Assembly (NCBI RefSeq): GCF_900114495.1
Contig: NZ_FOZI01000003.1
Coordinates: forward strand, 1-64,000
DNA length: 64,000 nucleotides
Reading direction: 5' to 3'
Origin: Dyella sp. OK004
Lineage (GTDB): Bacteria; Pseudomonadota; Gammaproteobacteria; Xanthomonadales; Rhodanobacteraceae
Part shown: positions 8,256 through 19,509 of the stretch, piece after piece
How positions within the stretch are numbered: position 1 is the first letter of the stretch
Layout of the letters: the number at the start of each line of letters is the position of its first letter
Translations under genes and position numbers: made by a program
Notes under the pieces: generated by a model
Seen by the model: only the letters and a program-made list of their open reading frames with translations
What the model was told of the DNA's origin: nothing
Databases searched by the model: none

Positions 8256-9397
8256 GGCTCGGCGTCGCGGTGGGCATACGGATCATGTTGCAACAGATCG
8301 TGTGCATAAGCGTCGATGCCTTCGGCCTCGCGCGCAAGCGCAGCACGCACGGCAGCGCGGAAGCCCTTGTCGGCCAGGTAGTGGCGCGAGTGCGTGCGTA
8401 CCGGCAGAAAGCCACGCGCGAGTTTGTGTTCGCCTTGGGCGCCGGGTTCGAAGCGCTGCAACCCTTCGCGGATCGCGTGTTCGATGCCCTGGTAATAACA
8501 CAGCTCGAAGTGTAGGCCGGGTATGTCGGCGCGGCTGCCCCAGTAGCGCCCGTAGAGCGCGGCACTACTTTGCAGAAACAGCGCCATGGCGATGATGACG
8601 TCGCCATCCAGCGCCATCGCCACGTGTGAGACCGTGCTCAGACTGTGTCCCAGTTCGGCGAAGAAGGCCGAGGTCAGCGCGGCGTGATTGCCCTTGGAGT
8701 CAAAGGTGTTGGTGTAGAGCTGGTGTATCTCGCGCCATTGCTCACGGCTCAGCGCATCGCCACGGTGCCATTCGATACGCAGACCGCTACGTGCCACCTG
8801 TGCGCGTTCGTGGCGGATGTTTTTGCGCTTCTTGTGATTCAACGCAGCGAGGAAGTCGTCGAAGCTCGCATAGCCGCGATTGGGCCAATGGAACTGCACG
8901 TCGGTACGGTGCAGCCAATCCCGCCCGAAAGCGGGCAGATCGTCGGCACTGAGAAAGTTGGCATGCACGGAAGACAGCCCCAACTGGTCGGCCAGCGCCT
9001 GCATCGCGCTGGTCAGCGCTTGGCGTCGCTGTGGCGCCCTGGTGTGAGTGCCCGCCAGCAGACGCTCACCCGGCACGGGCGAATAGGGCACGGCGTTGAG
9101 CAGCTTGGGGTAGTAGTCGCCGCCGGCACGTTCCCATGCGCCGGCCCAGCTCCAGTCGAACACGAATTCGCCGTGCGAGTTGCCTTTGAGGTACAGCGGC
9201 GCGGCGGCGATCAGCGCATCGTTTTCATACAAACCCAGATGATGCGGACGCCAGCCCCAGTCCTCGCGAATACAGCCGGTGGATTCCAGCGCGGCGAGGA
9301 AGGCGTGGGAGAGGAACGGGTTGTCGTCCGTGCGCAGCGCGTTCCAGTCCGCGGCCGGCAGTTCGGTAATTCTGGAATGAAAGCGCGCTTCGATCAC
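8252..9397 (-). CDS. FemAB-like GNAT-fold protein (PF04339, DUF482)
   Basis: 381 residues matching the FemAB_like / DUF482 family: N-terminal WNAL...NPFLSHAFL, middle FDDFLAALNHKKRKNIRHER, and the C-terminal YYQGIEHAI...G....G.QGEHK segment. The fold is a tandem GNAT related to peptidyltransferases that use aminoacyl-tRNA. The biochemical role is not established; the coupling to aat, also a GNAT-like aminoacyl-tRNA user, is suggestive. It is separated from the DsbA-like gene by 50 bp and is transcribed in the same direction, so trxB, dsbA-like, femAB-like and aat may form one operon. Confidence 0.85.
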   Translation of the reverse strand: MIEARFHSRITELPAADWNALRTDDNPFLSHAFLAALESTGCIREDWGWRPHHLGLYENDALIAAAPLYLKGNSHGEFVFDWSWAGAWERAGGDYYPKLLNAVPYSPVPGERLLAGTHTRAPQRRQALTSAMQALADQLGLSSVHANFLSADDLPAFGRDWLHRTDVQFHWPNRGYASFDDFLAALNHKKRKNIRHERAQVARSGLRIEWHRGDALSREQWREIHQLYTNTFDSKGNHAALTSAFFAELGHSLSTVSHVAMALDGDVIIAMALFLQSSAALYGRYWGSRADIPGLHFELCYYQGIEHAIREGLQRFEPGAQGEHKLARGFLPVRTHSRHYLADKGFRAAVRAALAREAEGIDAYAHDLLQHDPYAHRDAEP

Positions 9398-9447
9398 GGT
9401 GTCTCAGTGTGCGGCAACCAACAGTGAGTGTGGCTGCCGCGGGTCAT

Positions 9448-10106
9448 TCAATGCACCGCCGGCAAGCGTGCAGCGAGGCGCTCGACGAAAGCCTCCGGTT
9501 TACCGTAATCGTGCTGATGCGGCAGCACCTGTCGCTTGTCGTGTACTTCCAGCAGGAGGGTAGGGAAGCCCTGTCCGCCGACTTCTTCCATCAGGCGGCG
9601 GCTAGCCTGCACGTGTTCGATCACCTGCGTGCTCTGCGCCTTGGCGAAGGCGGCGGCGAAGCGTTCGCCGTCGAGGCCGATTTCCATCGCCAGCTCGGTC
9701 AGTACCTCGGGTTCCACCACACGCAGGCCGCGCTGATAATGCGCATCCTGGATGGCGATCAGCATGGGGTACGCCTTGGTCGGATCGATCGCTTCAGCCG
9801 CCAGCACCGCTGTGATCGGCGGCAGCGAATACAGCACAGTACCTTGCTCGGCCAGCAGGCCTTCCAGATACGCCTTGCCGAACGGCTGCCCGCTGAGCTG
9901 GGCGATGCGCTGGTCGGCATGCACGATGTGTTCGGCCATGTCCGGATCCAGCCGGCGCGGTTCGCCAAACAGGCCGCCGCCGTGCAGTTGCAGGGCCAGC
10001 CGGCCGCCGAGTTTGTCGACGGCCGCGCTCACCAGCGGCTGCGCGGCATAGCACCAGCCGCACAACGGATCGTGGATGTAATGCAGGGTGGCATGGTGGC
10101 CGGACA

Positions 10107-10107
<1 letters not shown>
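9448..10107 (-). CDS. DsbA-family thiol oxidoreductase (COG3531 type)
   Basis: 219 residues from the ATG at 10107, which shares one base with the trxB stop (TGATG). The longer frame to 10464 is the antisense-offset shadow of trxB. The thioredoxin-fold active site CGWC is at residues ~16-19, within HDPLCGWCYAAQP, followed by an alpha-helical insertion and a C-terminal GFPTLLLE segment with the cis-Pro. No signal peptide, so probably cytoplasmic. Coupling to thioredoxin reductase suggests a shared role in thiol redox balance; substrate unknown. Confidence 0.85.
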
Positions 10108-11433
<1,326 letters not shown>

Positions 11434-13761
11434 GTGGCGCGTAGCGCGAATGTCAAGAAGCAAAAAGAGCCCAGCGGCCTCAGCGAGGAGCTGAAGCGCC
11501 GTCTGCGCGAAGCCGGCGCGTTGCTGCTGTTGCCGCTCGCTCTGTACCTGCTGGTCTGCCTGTTCAGTTACAACGACCAGGACCCTAGCTGGGGCCATGC
11601 CAGCACGGTGGAGCATGCGCGCAACTTCGGTGGCGAAGTGGGCGCGAACATCGCCAACCTGCTGCGCTACATCTTTGGGCTGGTCGCGTATTGCTTCCCG
11701 CTGTTGCTGCTGATTCTCGGCGTGCAGGTGCTGCGCCATCGCGGCGAGCGCACGGTGCAGCCATGGGAGCCGTCGCTGCGGCTGATCGGCTTCGTGTTCT
11801 TCTTTATTACCGCGCCGGCACTGCTGTATCTCAATTTTCATGACGAGCCGATCCTGCCGCAGGGCGTGGGCGGCATCATCGGCCAATGGGTGGGCAGCGG
11901 CCTGCTGCACGCCTTCGGCGACAAGGGCGCGCCGCTGCTGTTGCTGGCGGTGTTCCTGGTGGCAGTGACGCTGGCCACCGGCCTGTCCTGGTTCAAGCTG
12001 ATGGATTGGACCGGCCAGTTTGTACTCAAGGTCGCCAACTGGTTCGGCGGCAAGCTGCGCGAGGCGCCGGAAGCGCTAGCCGCGCGTCAGGCGCGCGCCG
12101 AGCGCGACGTGGTCAAGAAAGTGGAAGCGGTGAAACAGGCCAAGCGCGAACCGGTGCGTATCGAAGCCCAGCCGGCGCCGGTGGTAAAGAGCGAGCGCGC
12201 CAAGGTCGAGACGCAGATTCCGCTGTTCACCGGTGCCGCCGCGCCGGGCGAACTGCCGCCGCTCTCGCTGCTGGACGAAGCACCGCCGCAGGGTCCGGGC
12301 TATTCCGAAGAAACCCTCGAAGTACTGTCGCGCCAGGTCGAGCTGAAGCTCAAAGACTTCAAGATCGAAGCCAAGGTGGTTGGCGTGTATCCCGGCCCCG
12401 TCATCACGCGCTTTGAGCTGGAGCCGGCGGCCGGCGTGCGCGGTTCGCAGGTGTCCAGTCTGGACAAGGACATCGCGCGTGGCCTTTCCGTGGTCAGTGT
12501 GCGCGTGGTCGACGTGATTCCCGGCAAGAACGTGATCGGCCTGGAAATTCCCAACAGCAAGAAGCAGATCGTTTATCTCTCCGAGATCCTGCGCTCCGAC
12601 AAGTACGACCAGCTGAAGTCGCCGCTGGCGCTCGCGCTGGGCAAGGACATCGCTGGCCGTCCGTCCGTGGCCGACCTCGCCAAGATGCCGCACTTGCTGG
12701 TGGCCGGTACCACCGGCTCGGGCAAATCGGTAGCGGTCAACGCGATGGTGCTGAGCCTGCTCTACAAGAGCAGCGCGAAAGACGTGCGCATGATCATGAT
12801 CGACCCGAAGATGCTGGAACTCTCGGTGTACGAGGGCATTCCGCACCTGCTGGCGCCGGTGGTCACCGACATGAAGGAGGCCGCCAACGCACTGCGCTGG
12901 TGCGTCGCCGAGATGGAGCGCCGCTACAAGCTGATGGCCGCAGTCGGCGTGCGCAACCTGGCCGGCTTCAATAAGAAGGTACGCGACGCCGAGAACTCCG
13001 GCCAGCCGATGCTGGATCCGCTGTTCCGTCCGAACCCCGAAATGCCGAATCTCGCGGCCGAGCCGCTGGAGCCGCTGCCGTACATTGTGGTCATCATCGA
13101 CGAATTCGCCGACATGATGATGATCGTCGGCAAGAAGGTCGAAGAGCTGATCGCACGTCTGGCGCAAAAGGCGCGTGCCGCGGGTGTGCACCTGGTGCTC
13201 GCCACCCAGCGTCCGTCAGTGGATGTGATCACTGGTCTGATCAAGGCCAATATCCCTACGCGCATCGCGTTCCAGGTGTCGTCCAAGATCGACTCGCGCA
13301 CCATTCTCGATCAGTCCGGCGCGGAAACCCTGCTTGGCCACGGCGACATGTTGTATCTGCCGCCCGGCACCGCCACACCGGATCGCGTACACGGCGCCTT
13401 CGTGGACGACCATGAAGTGCACAACGTAGTGAACTGGCTCCGGTCGCAGGGCGCGCCGCAATACATCGAAGGCGTGCTGGAAGAAGTGCAGGCCACCAGC
13501 GACGGCAAGTTCATCAACGACTCCGGCTTGCCGCAGGAAGGCGAGGAGGGCGGTGATGCCGACACGCAGCTGTATGACAAGGCCGTGCGCATTGTGACTG
13601 AGACGCGCCGCGCATCGATCTCCGGTGTGCAGCGCCATCTGCGTATTGGCTACAACCGCGCCGCGCGTCTGATCGAGCAGATGGAGCAGGATGGCGTGGT
13701 GAGCGCGCCGCAGCACAATGGCAACCGCGAAGTATTGGCACCGCCGCCGCCGAAGAATTGA
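11434..13761 (+). CDS. ftsK: DNA translocase FtsK
   Basis: 775 residues from a GTG start with a strong ribosome site. Four N-terminal membrane helices lie within residues ~25-195, followed by a short linker (the compact type usual in Xanthomonadales). The motor carries Walker A TTGSGKS (Lys ~431), Walker [12 protein letters not shown], and ends in the gamma winged helix ([20 protein letters not shown]) that reads KOPS sequences. It pumps chromosome ends through the septum and activates XerCD at dif. No defect seen. Confidence 0.96.
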   Translation: MARSANVKKQKEPSGLSEELKRRLREAGALLLLPLALYLLVCLFSYNDQDPSWGHASTVEHARNFGGEVGANIANLLRYIFGLVAYCFPLLLLILGVQVLRHRGERTVQPWEPSLRLIGFVFFFITAPALLYLNFHDEPILPQGVGGIIGQWVGSGLLHAFGDKGAPLLLLAVFLVAVTLATGLSWFKLMDWTGQFVLKVANWFGGKLREAPEALAARQARAERDVVKKVEAVKQAKREPVRIEAQPAPVVKSERAKVETQIPLFTGAAAPGELPPLSLLDEAPPQGPGYSEETLEVLSRQVELKLKDFKIEAKVVGVYPGPVITRFELEPAAGVRGSQVSSLDKDIARGLSVVSVRVVDVIPGKNVIGLEIPNSKKQIVYLSEILRSDKYDQLKSPLALALGKDIAGRPSVADLAKMPHLLVAGTTGSGKSVAVNAMVLSLLYKSSAKDVRMIMIDPKMLELSVYEGIPHLLAPVVTDMKEAANALRWCVAEMERRYKLMAAVGVRNLAGFNKKVRDAENSGQPMLDPLFRPNPEMPNLAAEPLEPLPYIVVIIDEFADMMMIVGKKVEELIARLAQKARAAGVHLVLATQRPSVDVITGLIKANIPTRIAFQVSSKIDSRTILDQSGAETLLGHGDMLYLPPGTATPDRVHGAFVDDHEVHNVVNWLRSQGAPQYIEGVLEEVQATSDGKFINDSGLPQEGEEGGDADTQLYDKAVRIVTETRRASISGVQRHLRIGYNRAARLIEQMEQDGVVSAPQHNGNREVLAPPPPKN

Positions 13762-13785
13762 GGTTTTGTGCTGGGAAGGGTGAGC

Positions 13786-13906
13786 CAAGGGCTTACCCCG
13801 TCCCAGCCTCCCCCTGCTTGCGGGGGGAGGAGCTAAAACCTTGCGACATCGTGCTCCCTCCCCTACACGCAGAGGGGGGCTTGGGGAAGGGTAAAGCCCT
13901 TGCGAC
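13786..13906. repeat. paired palindrome element, family 1, copy 2
   Basis: Between ftsK and lolA. Unit one: CTTACCCCGTCCCAGCCTCC then CCCTG/CGGGGGGAGG; unit two: CTCCCTCCCCT, then a small loop, then GAGGGGGGCTTGGGGAAGGG and TAAAG. The two units face each other in inverted orientation, flanked by copies of TTGCGAC. Confidence 0.8.
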
Positions 13907-13983
13907 ACCCCACCCAAACGCCAACCATTAAGCGACCCCCGCGCAAACTTCGCCACCATCGCGGAAACGAAACAGGGAACCCC

Positions 13984-14643
13984 ATGAACCGCTTCATCGC
14001 TTTCACCGCCGCCGTCGCCTTGTCGCTGTGCGGCGCCGCCCAGGCCGCCTCTGGCCCGGCGCGCGCACGCCTCGACACCTTCGCCACCGGCCTGCACTCA
14101 CTCACCGGCAAGTTCACCCAGACCCTGACCGATGCCGCCGGCAACGCTGGCAAGACCAGCTCCGGCACGCTGGCGCTCGAAGCGCCGCGCCAGTTCCGCT
14201 GGGATACGGTAGCGCCGTACAAGCAGACCATCGTCGCCGACGGCAGCCGCGTGTGGCTGTACGACCCGGATCTGGAGCAGGTCACGGTGCGCGTACAAAG
14301 CACCGAAGAAGCACACAGCCCGCTCACCGTGCTCACCGACCTCAAGCAGATGGACCGCGATTTCAAAGTGGCGGAGCAGGGCGAGCACGACGGCCTGAAC
14401 TGGCTGCGCCTCACCTCTACCGGCAAGGACCCGCAGTTCGACTACGCCGATCTGGGCTTCGACGCTAACGGCCTGGCACGCATGACCTTCCGCGACCAGC
14501 TCGGCGCGGTCACCGACATCCGCTTCTCCGGTTGGCAGCGCAACGCCTCGATTCCCCCGGCCACCTTCAACTTTGTGCCGCCGAAGGGTGCCGATGTGAT
14601 TGGCGACGCGCCGGTGATCACCACCCAGCCGCTGAAGAACTGA
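13984..14643 (+). CDS. lolA: outer-membrane lipoprotein chaperone LolA
   Basis: 219 residues from the ATG at 13984; the frame extends upstream to 13900 but without a ribosome site. Signal peptide MNRFIAFTAAVALSLCGAAQ with cleavage after AQA. The mature part shows LolA features: SLTGKFTQTLTD, the FRWDTVAPYKQTIVADG segment and a C-terminal FNFVPPKGADV. LolA carries lipoproteins across the periplasm from LolCDE to LolB. Classic position between ftsK and rarA in gammaproteobacteria. Confidence 0.95.
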   Translation: MNRFIAFTAAVALSLCGAAQAASGPARARLDTFATGLHSLTGKFTQTLTDAAGNAGKTSSGTLALEAPRQFRWDTVAPYKQTIVADGSRVWLYDPDLEQVTVRVQSTEEAHSPLTVLTDLKQMDRDFKVAEQGEHDGLNWLRLTSTGKDPQFDYADLGFDANGLARMTFRDQLGAVTDIRFSGWQRNASIPPATFNFVPPKGADVIGDAPVITTQPLKN

Positions 14644-14652
14644 TTCACTAGC

Positions 14653-15315
14653 GTGCTGCGCCAGCTGCCGCGTTGGGCATGGATCGGCGGAGGCCTGCTG
14701 GCCTTTATCGCCGGCATGATCAACGCGGTCGGCTTTATGGGTTTTCGCCATCAGGCGATTACCCATCTCACCGGCACCACCACCTTGCTGGGCGCCGCGG
14801 TGGCCGAGGGTAACCGCGGCGAGATGCTGCACTGGGCACTGGCTATCGTGTCGTTTCTGGCCGGCGCAGTGCTCAGCGGTTTCATCGTGCAGCAGCACAC
14901 ACTGAAACTGGGGCGCCGCTACGGCGTGGCGCTGATGGTGGAGTCCGCACTGCTGTTCGCCGCCGTGCCGTTGATCCACGACGGCAACGACATCGGCCTA
15001 TGTCTCGCCTCCATCGCTTGCGGCCTGCAGAACGCGATGGCCAGTACCTATAGCGGCGCCACCTTCCGCACCACGCATCTCTCCGGCATTTTCACTGACC
15101 TGGGCATTTACCTCGGCCAGCGCCTGCGCGGGCTGGAGGTGGACAGCCTGCGCATCCAGGTCTGTGTGGTGATTGCGAGCAGTTTTCTCGTCGGCAGTGT
15201 GGTCGGCGCGCTGGTGTTCGGCGTACTGGCCGAGCGCACGCTGTTGCTGCCCGCGGTGCTCACCGGCGTCGTCGGCCTCGCCTACGCCATCTACCGCCAC
15301 CGGCATCTGACCTAA
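14653..15315 (+). CDS. DUF1275 family membrane protein (YoaK type)
   Basis: 220 residues from a GTG start 7 nt after lolA's stop. Six hydrophobic segments and the family features AGMINAVGFMGF...THLTGT near the N terminus and NAMASTYSGATFRTTHLSG in the middle. Function of the family is unknown; it is an inner-membrane protein. The lolA-DUF1275 spacing suggests co-transcription, but I see no functional link. Confidence 0.88.
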   Translation: MLRQLPRWAWIGGGLLAFIAGMINAVGFMGFRHQAITHLTGTTTLLGAAVAEGNRGEMLHWALAIVSFLAGAVLSGFIVQQHTLKLGRRYGVALMVESALLFAAVPLIHDGNDIGLCLASIACGLQNAMASTYSGATFRTTHLSGIFTDLGIYLGQRLRGLEVDSLRIQVCVVIASSFLVGSVVGALVFGVLAERTLLLPAVLTGVVGLAYAIYRHRHLT

Positions 15316-15413
15316 GATTTGCTAGGGCACCTGCCGTGAACATGGCAGACTGATGACCACACGACCTTGAGTCGGACCCGGCGAATCATTCGGCGGGCAG
15401 AAAGGGACGCGAC

Positions 15414-18119
15414 ATGTATTTTCTATGGATGGTTGTAGGCGCCGTGCTTGGCGCTATCGCCGGGCAGAGCGTGTTTGCCGCGCTGTCCGGCACCGTGCTC
15501 GGCCTGTTGTGGGCGCGACAGTCGAAGCTATCCAAGGAGTTGCGCGACACCCGCGCGACGCTGGATGCGCTGGGTGCAGGAAATAAAGCCGTGCCAAAGC
15601 CGGCGGAGAGTCGGCCCTTTCCGCTGGTCGCGCCACCGGCAGCCGCGGTGGCCGTCGCGCCCATGCCGGCTCGCGACACACAGCCATTGCCGGTGATAAA
15701 CAACCCGCCGTCATCCATGCCGAAGCCGACACCTGAGCCACCTCGCGCTCAGGTGCCCGCATCGCCGCCACCGCCGAGTGGCCCTACGCTGCCGGAGCGC
15801 GTGTGGGGTTGGTTCACGGAGGGCAACGTGCCGGTAAAGATCGGCATGTTGGTGTTGTTTGCCGGTGTGGCCGCCTTGTTGAAATACGCCTCCGACAGCG
15901 GCTTGCTGCACGTGCCGATCGGGTTGCGAATCAGCTTGGTGGCGGTCGCGGCGATTGCGGCGCTCGGTTTCGGTTGGCGCCAACGCACCGAACGGCGCGT
16001 GTTCGCGCTATCGCTGCAAGGCGGTGCGATTGGCGTGTTGTTGATAACGATCTTCGCGGCGTTTCGTTTGTACGATCTGCTGCCGCCCGCCGCGGCCTTT
16101 GCCTTGCTCGTGCTGCTGGTCGCCGGGATCGGGGTGCTGGCTGTGCTGCAAGACGCCTTGGCGCTGGCGGTGCTTGGCCTGCTCGCCGGTTTTGCCGCAC
16201 CGATCCTGGTTTCCACTGGCAGCGGAAGCCATGTGGCGCTGTTCAGTTACTACGCGGTGTTGAACATCGCGGTGTTGGGCATTGCGTGGGTGCGTTCCTG
16301 GCGCGTGCTGAACCTGTTGGGTTTCATCGCGACGTTCGGCGTCGGTACGGCCTGGGGCGTGTTGCGCTATCAGCACGAACTGTTCGCCAGCACCGAGCCG
16401 TTCCTGATTCTGAATTTCCTGTTCTATCTGGTGATTCCGTGGCTGCATGTGCTGCGCGCCCCGGCGGATCGACGCCTGGTGATCGACGGCAGCCTGTTGT
16501 TCGGCAATCCGATCGTGAGCTTGCTGCTGCAGGGCGCGCTGCTGCGTTGGCAGGGCCAGAGCATGGCATTTTCCGCGCTGATCGCTGCCGCCATTTACGT
16601 GCTGGTCGCCTTCAGCGTGCGCCATCGAAGTGGGCTGCGATTGTTGCGCGACGCTTGGGCGGTGTTGGCGGTGGCCTTGGCTACGCTGGCCGTGCCCTTG
16701 GCATTGAGCGCCGGTGTCACCGGCAGCATCTTTGCGTTGGAAGGCGCCGGTCTGATCTGGCTGGGTTTGAAGCAGCAGCGCGCATTGTCTCGCTGGAGCG
16801 GTCTGGCCTTGCAGGTATTTGCGGCCGGCGCTTTGCTCATCGGTCGCGCGGGACATGCGCACGACACGATGCTGCCGCTGCTCAACGGCGATTTCGTCGG
16901 TGCGTTGCTGCTCGTTGCGGCCGCTTTTGCCGGCAGCACGTTCTATGCGCGCTGGGGTAGCGATGTCTTGACGCAGCGAATCATCGCGGTGGCTCTGTAT
17001 GGGTGGGGATTGTGCTGGTGGTTGCTGGCATGCCACGCGGAAATCGTTCACTTCGCCGGGCCATCCATGAGGTTGGCTTGGGGCATCGCGCTGCTTGCGC
17101 TCACCGCCTGGGGCACTGCCGAGGTGGCGCAGCGCCGGCCCCCGCACGAACTGGGGCAAGTCATCGCTTTCACCGTGCCCGCGCTGTTCGTCTCCATACT
17201 TCTGCTGCTGATCCGGTGCGGCGTGGAGGAGGAGCAGCTGCTGGTCGGCTGGCGCTTGCTCAGCGTCGCGTTTGCCGCCGTGCTCGGCTGGCGCGCATTG
17301 GCTTGCCTGCGCGCCTACCCGTTGGCCGCGACGCTGGCACAGCTCGCCTGGCTATGGCGTTGGGCCGTGATTTTTACAGTGGCGATTGGGGTGGCTTTCG
17401 CTGGCAGTCGCTGGCTGTCGACCAACTGGTACGTGGTGCTGGCATCTATCCCGCTGTTGCTATTGCTCGCGCTGGCGTTGTGGCAGCCGCGGTGGATCGC
17501 TTCGCCGCTGTCCGAGCTTTTGCCACAGTGGCGTCCGCCGTTGCTGCATTCATTGCTGATGGTGTTGGCCGCGCTGGGTCTCTGGGCACTGCTGCAGGAT
17601 GGCGACGCAGCACCGCTGCATTATCTGCCGCTATTCAATCCGGTGGAGATGCTGCTATTGCTGATCGCCCTGTGCGTAGCGCGTTGGCTTATCGACCCGG
17701 CCACGTCGCCAGCATTGCAGCATGCGCGTCCGATCATGCTTGGCGTGTTTGTGCTGCTGTTTACTACCAGCGCCACCTTGCGCGGTGTGCATCAGCTGGC
17801 CGGCGTGCCCTGGGACAGCGCGCTAAGCGATTCCAGCCTCGCGCAGATGTCGTTGACCGTGGTGTGGAGCGCGCTCGGCCTGCTGGCCTGGGTGTGGGGC
17901 TCACGCCGTGGCCAGCGGCTGGTATGGCTGGCCGGCGCGGTGATGATGGGTGTGGTGCTGGCGAAGTTGCTGCTGATCGATCGCGGGCACCTCGGCAATT
18001 TGTTCGGCATCGGCTCCTTCATCGCCTATGGCTTGCTGTGCACGGTGATCGGTTATCTCGCGCCGGCGCCCCCCAAGCGCCCGCTTTCATCTGAAGAGGA
18101 GGCCGCACATGCGCCTTGA
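15414..18119 (+). CDS. DUF2339 large polytopic membrane protein
   Basis: 901 residues. A short membrane N terminus, a Pro/Ala-rich linker (residues ~55-130), and then more than twenty hydrophobic helices to the end, the typical DUF2339 build. The function is not established. It overlaps the following DUF3999 gene by 11 nt, and the two families are often adjacent, which points to a shared envelope role. Nothing abnormal seen. Confidence 0.88.
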   Translation: MYFLWMVVGAVLGAIAGQSVFAALSGTVLGLLWARQSKLSKELRDTRATLDALGAGNKAVPKPAESRPFPLVAPPAAAVAVAPMPARDTQPLPVINNPPSSMPKPTPEPPRAQVPASPPPPSGPTLPERVWGWFTEGNVPVKIGMLVLFAGVAALLKYASDSGLLHVPIGLRISLVAVAAIAALGFGWRQRTERRVFALSLQGGAIGVLLITIFAAFRLYDLLPPAAAFALLVLLVAGIGVLAVLQDALALAVLGLLAGFAAPILVSTGSGSHVALFSYYAVLNIAVLGIAWVRSWRVLNLLGFIATFGVGTAWGVLRYQHELFASTEPFLILNFLFYLVIPWLHVLRAPADRRLVIDGSLLFGNPIVSLLLQGALLRWQGQSMAFSALIAAAIYVLVAFSVRHRSGLRLLRDAWAVLAVALATLAVPLALSAGVTGSIFALEGAGLIWLGLKQQRALSRWSGLALQVFAAGALLIGRAGHAHDTMLPLLNGDFVGALLLVAAAFAGSTFYARWGSDVLTQRIIAVALYGWGLCWWLLACHAEIVHFAGPSMRLAWGIALLALTAWGTAEVAQRRPPHELGQVIAFTVPALFVSILLLLIRCGVEEEQLLVGWRLLSVAFAAVLGWRALACLRAYPLAATLAQLAWLWRWAVIFTVAIGVAFAGSRWLSTNWYVVLASIPLLLLLALALWQPRWIASPLSELLPQWRPPLLHSLLMVLAALGLWALLQDGDAAPLHYLPLFNPVEMLLLLIALCVARWLIDPATSPALQHARPIMLGVFVLLFTTSATLRGVHQLAGVPWDSALSDSSLAQMSLTVVWSALGLLAWVWGSRRGQRLVWLAGAVMMGVVLAKLLLIDRGHLGNLFGIGSFIAYGLLCTVIGYLAPAPPKRPLSSEEEAAHAP

Positions 18120-19485
18120 TCTGCGTTGGGTTTTGGCGGCATCGCTGCTGCCGCTGGCAGCGGCGCATGCCAGTTCGGTGACTGAATATGCCTACGGTTT
18201 CGCCTTGGATACCAAGAGCGAAAGCGAGGCTTATCGGGTGGCCTTAAGTCCCGCTGTGTATGCAGCATCGCGACCCGATGCCGGGCTGCGCGACATCGTG
18301 GTGATCAATGCGCAAGGGCGCCAGGTGCCGTTTGCGCCGATGCCGCCCACCGCACCACAGGTGCATACGTATTCGCTCAAAGCGAAGCTGCTGCCGCTGC
18401 CCACCAGCGATGCGGATGGTAAAGACAGCGTGCGGGTGGAGCGCACCGCTAACGGCGATATCGTGATCAATCAGCCGAGGGCGGTGGCCGCTGCGATCAT
18501 GCCGGTGCAATGGCTGGTCGATGCGCGCCGTTCGATCGCCATCGACCACATCGATATCGATGCGCTGGACTCCGAGCACGACATGCAGATCCAGCTGGCG
18601 GTCGAAGCCAGCGACGATTTGCAGCAATGGAGTGAGCGCAACCAAGGCGCCACCATCGTCAGCGTGAAACGCGGCGAAGACGCCGTAGACCAGCGCAGCA
18701 TCCCGCTCAGCGGCGAGCCGGCACGCTATTACCGCTTGCGCATCATCGATGGCGCGCCGGCCTGGGACAGCGAGCACACGCCCGCTGTCCAGCTTAGCGG
18801 TCATTACACCGACCCGGCCGCCGATCACGCCGCGTCGCTGCAGTGGCAGACCTTGCAGGCCACCACGTCAAGCACATCCGGCAATGGCCATGACTACGAT
18901 TACGCATTGCCAGCCAGCTTGCCGCTGGAGGCCGTGCGAGTAACGTTGCCGGACGCCAATACCGCTGCACTGTTCCAGTTGTCGGCGCAGGCAGGCGAGG
19001 GTGGCAGTGCATCGTGGGGCCCGTTGGCCTCGATTACCGCCGTGCGCGTCGCGGGTAAAACCACGGCCGATGCCTCGTTCTCGCCGCAACGCGTGCAGCA
19101 TTTGCGCTTGCACACGGATACGCCATTGCCGCAGGCGCCTGCACTGGCGGTGGCCTGGTTGCCGGATGAGTTTGTGTTTCTCGCCGAAGGCGGCGGCCCT
19201 TATCAGCTGTTGGCCGGCAGCTATGCAGCACGGCGTGCTGACTACCCGGTAGCTGCGGCGCTGGAAAGCCTGCGCGGAACCCACCCCGAAGGCTGGCAGC
19301 CGCCTTTGGCCGCCCTGGGCGCGCGCAGCGATGCGGGTGGCCCACAGGCTCTGGCAGCGCCCAAGGTGCCTTATGATTGGACCAAGCCGCTGCTGTGGGT
19401 GGTGCTGGTGGCGGGCGCGCTGGCAGTTGGCGGCATGGCGCTGAGTTTGTTGCGGCAATCCAAGCGTGACGATGCCCGCCCCTGA
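18109..19485 (+). CDS. DUF3999 family envelope protein
   Basis: 458 residues. N-terminal signal peptide (LDLRWVLAASLLPLAAAHAS), a large beta-rich periplasmic part, one membrane helix near the end (PLLWVVLVAGALAVGGMALS) and a short basic cytoplasmic tail. Matches the DUF3999 pattern by architecture and by its overlap with DUF2339. Likely anchored in the inner membrane facing the periplasm. Molecular role unknown. Confidence 0.85.
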   Translation: MRLDLRWVLAASLLPLAAAHASSVTEYAYGFALDTKSESEAYRVALSPAVYAASRPDAGLRDIVVINAQGRQVPFAPMPPTAPQVHTYSLKAKLLPLPTSDADGKDSVRVERTANGDIVINQPRAVAAAIMPVQWLVDARRSIAIDHIDIDALDSEHDMQIQLAVEASDDLQQWSERNQGATIVSVKRGEDAVDQRSIPLSGEPARYYRLRIIDGAPAWDSEHTPAVQLSGHYTDPAADHAASLQWQTLQATTSSTSGNGHDYDYALPASLPLEAVRVTLPDANTAALFQLSAQAGEGGSASWGPLASITAVRVAGKTTADASFSPQRVQHLRLHTDTPLPQAPALAVAWLPDEFVFLAEGGGPYQLLAGSYAARRADYPVAAALESLRGTHPEGWQPPLAALGARSDAGGPQALAAPKVPYDWTKPLLWVVLVAGALAVGGMALSLLRQSKRDDARP

Positions 19486-19509
19486 TTCCTAGATTGTTTC
19501 CGTTACCTC

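Noticed and set aside
12076-13191. Long minus-strand frame antisense to ftsK, and a similar plus-strand frame (7584-8309) antisense to aat
   Set aside because: High GC third positions keep the opposite strand open; the translations have low-complexity composition and no recognisable domains.
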